Source of the DNA: Vandiemenella viatica
Taxonomy: Eukaryota; Arthropoda; Insecta; Orthoptera; Morabidae
NCBI GenBank assembly: GCA_031002005.1
Contig: JARYHS010008074.1
Span: 176,104,494-176,168,493, forward strand
Length of the DNA: 64,000 nt
Direction of reading: 5' to 3'
The translations under genes were made by a program, and so were the position numbers. A model generated the notes under the pieces. The model had not been told where the DNA came from. It saw only the letters and a program-made list of their open reading frames with translations, and did not search any database. Positions 58,891 through 64,000 of this stretch are shown piece after piece. Each line of letters opens with the position of its first letter. The first letter of the stretch is position 1.

Positions 58891-60089
58891 CATTACCATC
58901 AAATATTCCTGTGTTTGTTATACTCCACCTACTCCCGACTTAGTGTGAAATCAATTAAGTGAAAATACATAGATATTATGGTGGAATGAAAGGAAACTTC
59001 TAATAAATATGGTATGCCCTATTTCATCGTAAGAAGATTCATCATTACAAACTGTTTACTTCTTCCATATATACAACGTTTTCTGGTCTTGTTTACAGCA
59101 ATACAGAAAAAAAAAATGCCGTATGTGAGTGTCCACAGGAGTGAGCCATTTCCCAAAAGATTTTAACACTCCATAGGCACGTCCCTCGGAAATTTAAATG
59201 GTGTGGATTACTGCAATGTTGTGAGTGTTCAGTATATTGTTTTATTTGTTTGTGGATTGAAGGTTGATCATGGAGAATGTGAAATCCAACACGAACCCGT
59301 ATAGATCTACTCTTCCGAAAGATACCCCGTGGCGCCCACTTCAACGTTACCCTCCGTTAACCAATCAAAATCGACAGTGCAGCAGTTCGTCAGTGTAAAC
59401 ACACATGGGAGCACTTCGGAATTCAACACAGAACTAGGAAGGTTTGTATATAGACATTAAAAGCGATTTTTGTGATTCATAACAGTGAATGTTATTTTAA
59501 TCATCACAAGTTCTTTCTCACGTGTACTAGTAATAGTAAAAACATCCCAGAACTAACTGATACGGGTGACAGGTGACTCTCAGGGTTCAAATAGGGTAAA
59601 CGTGGGTTCGAATGTTAACATTCATGCATCAGGTTTCAGTTTTTCATGATTTTGAGAATTATTCCTTTTGAATGGCTGGATGGTTTCTTCAAAAAGCATT
59701 GGTGTAAGGGAAAAAGGAAGACTACAGTGTTCTCATGGACTGCATAAATACAAATGTAATTGAAAATAAAGATTTGATCGAAATTCAGCCCAGAATTATT
59801 AAAAATATTTTAGCTATATTCTAACACAACCTCATTACATTAGGAACTATGTTTTTATACAACTATGAAAAATAACAGGGCATTGTTGGGGTTGGAAATA
59901 ATTAACAGTCTGTACGTAATAAGATATAAGGATTTGTATTTCTTTCAAACTATATGGAATTAATAGCTACTTTTGCCCGCTAAATTAACTCATACTTCTG
60001 ACAGCTAATATCGCAGCTGAATCATCAAATTCTACAGTTTCATCAATCAGGGTATAAATTTTACTCAGATGTCCTTAGCTACCATGTAA
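58891..60089. other. AT-rich stretch, nothing recognised
   Basis: No exon or repeat family member identified. Confidence 0.4.
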
Positions 60090-60385
60090 CTAGTGTTTGC
60101 AGTAGGTATGAAAAGTAGTGCATGGAAGGGAAAAGATGACCATGACCACAAGCTGGCACTCGATTTCAGGCACAAGAGTGTAGGAAGATTCTCTTTTTAG
60201 GTAAGGGTGTCAGGGATTGGAATGAGTTACCAAGAGAAACGATGAATAATTTACCGAAAACTTTGAAGGAATTTAAAGAAAAAATTTGTAGAGGGCAAAT
60301 GTAGGTGGGTGCAGGATAGGGGGAAGATAGCTGTGTAGGGAAATTGCCACCGGAGCCTGTGCTCCATTGCAATTAAATTAAATTA
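60090..60385 (+). pseudogene. LINE 3' end (LINE kind 1)
   Basis: The plus strand encodes FLGKGVRDWNELPRETMNNL then PKTLKEFKEKICRG, the usual end of Jockey/CR1-type open frames (the V..WN.LP motif, followed by L..FK). It ends in an AT-rich tail. The 18.8-kb fragment shares its last part. Confidence 0.65.
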
Positions 60386-61837
60386 ATTAAAAAAAAAAAG
60401 TAATGCAATATATTACGCGGATAAAACAAATAATTTAGCTGGTGGAAAAAAAAATTCTAAAAAGCGTTGTAAATTTACCAGGTACGCAGGATTTATATGC
60501 TACCCAAACTATTTTCGTTGAATTCCCCCTTTTAAAATACTTCATGATTCAGGTCTCTAAAATTTCATGTTTGTGGTCGACATGAAAAGAAGTGCGATAA
60601 AGTAAAATGTGTAGATTTATTTTATGAGTTCCGATAGATGGGATCCACCCCACATTCGAATTCTTCGCAAGAAAAAATATTTCTCAACAATGAGTTGTAG
60701 CGGCTCAGATTGCAGCTGTAATTTTCGTGTCTGCTTGCGTTTAAATTGTTTTCTATGTTGTATTCACAGCCAGAGAGGTGTCAGGATAAAAGAAACGATA
60801 ATGACAGTAGTTAGCAGACAAGTCGTCTTTTCTTCAGGGCAGCCACGGTTCTGCTTTTAGCAGACGTCGTGGAAATGGATTTTCTTTCGTCTCCGTAACA
60901 TGCATCAGTTCTGGGAATGCCAGTGTGCTCTTTTAACGACCAGTGCTGTACAATGGTTTGTGTGAGGTTCCTAGAAGGCCGGAAGGAGCCGCATTGAGTA
61001 GCTCCGCGTGGCGCTACAGAGCTCCCGCTCACAATACCGCAATGCGATCACAACTCCAGAGGTAATCCAGCTGAGTACAAATACAGTTATTAGAACTCAT
61101 GTGTTGTCTCAATAATTTTTCCTTTTAATTGGAAAGAAACAAAGATCAAGATGTAACAGGGGATGTGTGTTTGATTATTCGACTACATCCATTGCTTTTA
61201 CACGAGGGTTTAATGATTTTTTTTTTTTGCTGTTATTTGGTTGTATATCAATAGTTATAGCTGAATTGGGGACTAATTTTGAATATAACTTACAGAAAAT
61301 TATTTCTTTCTTTACTTTAAGCCATTTTTGTTAACGATAAAAGATTAATAAATAATTTAAGTTCACTATTTACATTAAAAAAACTTTAAACACATACTAT
61401 TATTTTTCAAAATACTCCTAAACCCTTTAAATATATTGGGCAAACTTCTCGTCAGCTTAAAAATTCCTTGAGAAAGGAACCCTTCCTTCTGTTAACATTT
61501 TTTAACATTTATACTTTGATCCATTATCGAGTAATTTTCAACTATGTATGTTCAACTCGTATGTTCGGAAGAATTATTCCTTCAACATATTCTGATATCG
61601 GCCCACTTTTTACAAATTACAATTATCTTACGAGATATTTAATAACAATTTATTGTAACATTCTTGGACTTACATTACCATACTCGTCATATAGACAACA
61701 TTTCACGTCGGTCTTTTACGAGTTTAAGCGTAGTAATTCCTACCAATCAGGCAGGTCTCCTTAAATCAGATTTTTTTTTTTGCTTGAGTTCTCAATCAAA
61801 CTAGTATTTAAATTCGAACTACTCTCTTGTTACTGTT
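60386..61837. other. AT-rich stretch, nothing recognised
   Basis: The 98-codon frame at 61468-61764 is aromatic- and Ile-rich as expected of random AT-rich DNA. No repeat recognised. Confidence 0.35.
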
Positions 61838-62125
61838 TTACTGACTAACTTTCAGTGTATGTCTCACTCTTAAGCCATACTGTTGATAAGTAAATCCAAT
61901 ACGCTTAGCAGAATTAGGTTCATCACTAGTATAATACAATACAGCTCCTACTTCAAACTTTCTGCAGAGTTGAGATTTCAGGCTATCTGAAAGACTCCAG
62001 AATTCATTCCTCAAGGAGTGACACGTTCTACTTGCTGCTGAATCTGGTCTACAGGGTGAACAGGGATTATAAGGCTGTGTTACAAAAATAATTACTGGGC
62101 ATAACCCTGTTTTCAGTTTTACCAT
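61838..62125 (-). CDS. Unrecognised 95-codon open frame
   Basis: The frame has a balanced composition (PYNPCSPCRPDSAASRTCHS, FEVGAVLYYTSDEPNSAKRI) that looks more protein-like than most frames here. It lies on the same strand as the decayed frame at 62.5-62.9 kb. I cannot name it, and it may be part of the same dead gene or element. Confidence 0.15.
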   Translation of the reverse strand: MVKLKTGLCPVIIFVTQPYNPCSPCRPDSAASRTCHSLRNEFWSLSDSLKSQLCRKFEVGAVLYYTSDEPNSAKRIGFTYQQYGLRVRHTLKVSQ

Positions 62126-62518
62126 ATGCAGAGGAAAGAATCCTTCGTAAGTTAATATCAGCTAAGTGAGTTAGACAATTAATCTGGAATGTCACTAATC
62201 AGGCCTAGCTAGCATCCGATATACTGTGGACTCCAGGCCAGACCAGACGATTGCCGAAATGGTTTATCTAATAGCACATACCCAAATTCCTTACTATACA
62301 ATGTCCATTGTTCTCTCCTGTCTCTACTGGCCTCGACAGCTATAAGCCGTTAAAAAAAAAGAAAAAAAAAAAACAACAGCATAACAGACGAAATTTAAGA
62401 ATTTTCTGTAAGAAGTGACTTTGAACGCACAAACAATTACTGGTACAGTTACATTCCAACATTCAAGCGGTTGTATAAAATCATTACATAAAATAAAATG
62501 AATGTGCCTACTATCTAC

Positions 62519-62866
62519 TCAAAACAACGGTGCAAGGATTGCATTTGGATTTCTATATAGAGCAACGAAAATAATTGACATCTTATCGGGTGTGTTATTG
62601 TTTAATAAAGCTTCAAAAATATCACTAAGCTGCATATCTGGTTTCAATAGGTAGAAAGATGCAGTTTCACCGTAATATCGCTCACGGATGACAGTCAACA
62701 CTAGTGAAGGTATGCCATCTGTAGATGCTTATCTGCTCTGCCCTGCCGTCAGTTGCCTCTTGTTGAGAACAGCTAGGTCCATAGGTTGCGGAATTGCTTA
62801 CGCGCAGATCGTATACAGCTCACGCAACATGCGCCCTTCCGTATGGTCCATCTCATTAAATGATTC
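62519..62866 (-). pseudogene. Decayed unidentified coding sequence
   Basis: One minus-strand frame runs about 115 codons with only two internal TAA stops, both explicable as a CAA to TAA change. It reads EMDHTEGRMLRELYTICA, then AIPQPMDLAVLNKRQLTAGQ, ASTDGIPSLVLTVIRERYYG, ETASFYLLKPDMQLSDIFEA and SIIFVALYRNPNAILAPLF. The composition is protein-like and codon use is not AT-driven. I do not recognise the family. It may be a dead retrocopy, a mobile-element protein or a host pseudogene. Confidence 0.35.
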
Positions 62867-64000
62867 AAGTAATAATTAATATACAGGTCTGGTAATTTAT
62901 AGCACTCAAATGTAGCAACAGAGGCTATCTATCTAGAACGGGAAGAACTTGTCAACTTTGCTGCTTATTGTACAAGATTGGCGCAGCAACGCTGTGCTTG
63001 TATAACATACCAGGCATCAACAAGACTGTTCTACATGCTTACTGGACTGCCAAGAGTGTATGGTTTATCCCAAGTCTCGAATGAGAATGCCTCTAAGATG
63101 GCTGCATCTCAGTTTTCACTCCGTATTGCCCCTCAAATTCACTCCAAAATAAAGTAGACAATCGTTTTGGTATAGCAATTTTGGCTGATCGCCATTGTTC
63201 CGAGCTGCAGGTGGAACGCCTTTTCGAACCAACCTGCCAAGGGTCACTAACCTCTACTGCTGACCACTCCCACTCAGCAACTGATGGTAAGCCATTAGGG
63301 ACCATCAACAAATTACGTCATTCGTTAAGGGGGAGGGAGAGGTCAACAAAGTGAGACATCGTGTGAAAAGGGGAGGGGGGACGAGTCATAAGATTCATGA
63401 CGTCACATAAATTCGTATCACTTTTTGGCACTTGGTGGCCGCGCGAGTTCACGCTCGCTGTACATACGGTGTCGCACGTTGGCAGGCTTTGACATGTACC
63501 GAAAGGCCAATACCGCCTTTGAGGCTTTAACAAAATATGACTGCCGCATACTTATTTAAACGATAATGTGGTATCTGTGGTCTATATCTTCAATAATTCA
63601 AAGCCACTAACCAACACTAGCAATATCATAAGAGTCAACGAGAGGTTTTCCCCATCACGTAGATTCGTCCTGAAAGAATTGCAGCTAGACGTGACAGAGA
63701 AGGTCTTTGATAAACGATGACGATGCTATATGGTTGGATGAACATGATGTTGACACATAGAATGTTCCTAACATTATTCAAATCGAGAACTAAGTGACTG
63801 CTGTGCCAGTCACAAATAATATAAAAGAATGGGTTCAAAATTCATGGACAGAAGATGTTTAAAATTTGTATCATTAATTTGATTTGTTATGTTTCATCAA
63901 TTTGATTTGTCGTTGATTTTATGAGAAAATATTTTAAATAGAAATAAAAAAATAATTTGGGAATTGCTGTTTTAATTTAATAATTTCTAAATTTAAAATT
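62867..64000. other. Non-coding or decayed stretch at the window end
   Basis: A 72-codon minus frame at 63093-63311 (EWSAVEVSDPWQVGSKRRST) lies upstream of, and collinear with, the decayed frame at 62.5-62.9 kb and may belong to it. No HMG-box sequence occurs here. Nothing else recognised. Confidence 0.35.

Noticed and set aside
34425..64000. Upstream HMG-box exon of the Sox gene
   Set aside because: I looked for the usual RPMNAFMVW-type core on the minus strand and found no frame with it in the window.
1..64000. CRISPR array, operon, phage or bacterial contamination
   Set aside because: No regularly spaced direct repeats, no ribosome binding sites or dense coding; introns, SINEs and LINEs show animal DNA throughout.

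Overview
The window is AT-rich, intron-rich animal DNA, almost certainly from an insect. It has no bacterial-style gene packing, only three convincing coding exons in 64 kb, and many degenerate retroposons and mariner-type transposons. The density of tRNA-derived SINEs suggests a large-genome, perhaps polyneopteran insect (cockroach, termite, stick insect or orthopteran). That placement is inference; the sequence alone does not fix the species.

The one recognisable host gene is on the minus strand: three consecutive exons at 34424-34288, 29667-29420 and 24112-23695. Their splice signals and codon phases join exactly, and the last exon ends in a stop after the residues RRPLTVIF. I read them as the C-terminal 266 or so residues of a SoxB-group transcription factor (Sox21b- or Dichaete-like). 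The HMG box is not seen anywhere in the window, so it should lie beyond position 64000, behind an intron of more than 29.5 kb. A possible 3'UTR runs down to about 22.5 kb.

Nearly everything else identifiable is mobile DNA. SINE family A is tRNA-derived (about 225 bp plus a poly(A) tail), with 13 clear copies, 11 of them on the minus strand; the copy at 4.1 kb has a perfect 15-bp target-site duplication. SINE family B is a second tRNA-derived family with six copies, all on the minus strand. At 26 kb and 56 kb family B sits inside a larger composite element with shared flanks on both sides. A two-copy element with terminal inverted repeats is at 41.7-42.3 kb and 58.1-58.9 kb; the second copy holds a near-perfect 23-bp hairpin. 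Non-LTR retrotransposon (LINE) remains of two kinds occur at 7.5, 16.5, 18.8, 30.7-33.2, 33.6, 55.3-57.4 and 60.1 kb. Two wrecked mariner transposases of different subfamilies are at 15.5 and 46.0 kb. At 55.3-57.1 kb a composite element splits a LINE reverse transcriptase.

Between the repeats are several GC-richer blocks that look unique within the window (about 4.7, 6.4-7.3, 9.2, 14.9, 20.0-20.5, 45.3, 53.2 and 57.6 kb). They are candidates for conserved regulatory DNA of the Sox locus. The block at 20 kb contains three exact CATTGT/ACAATG Sox motifs and an inverted repeat of ACACAAAGGC. A decayed, unrecognised reading frame lies at 62.5-62.9 kb. No CRISPR array, operon, rRNA gene or bona fide tRNA gene was seen.
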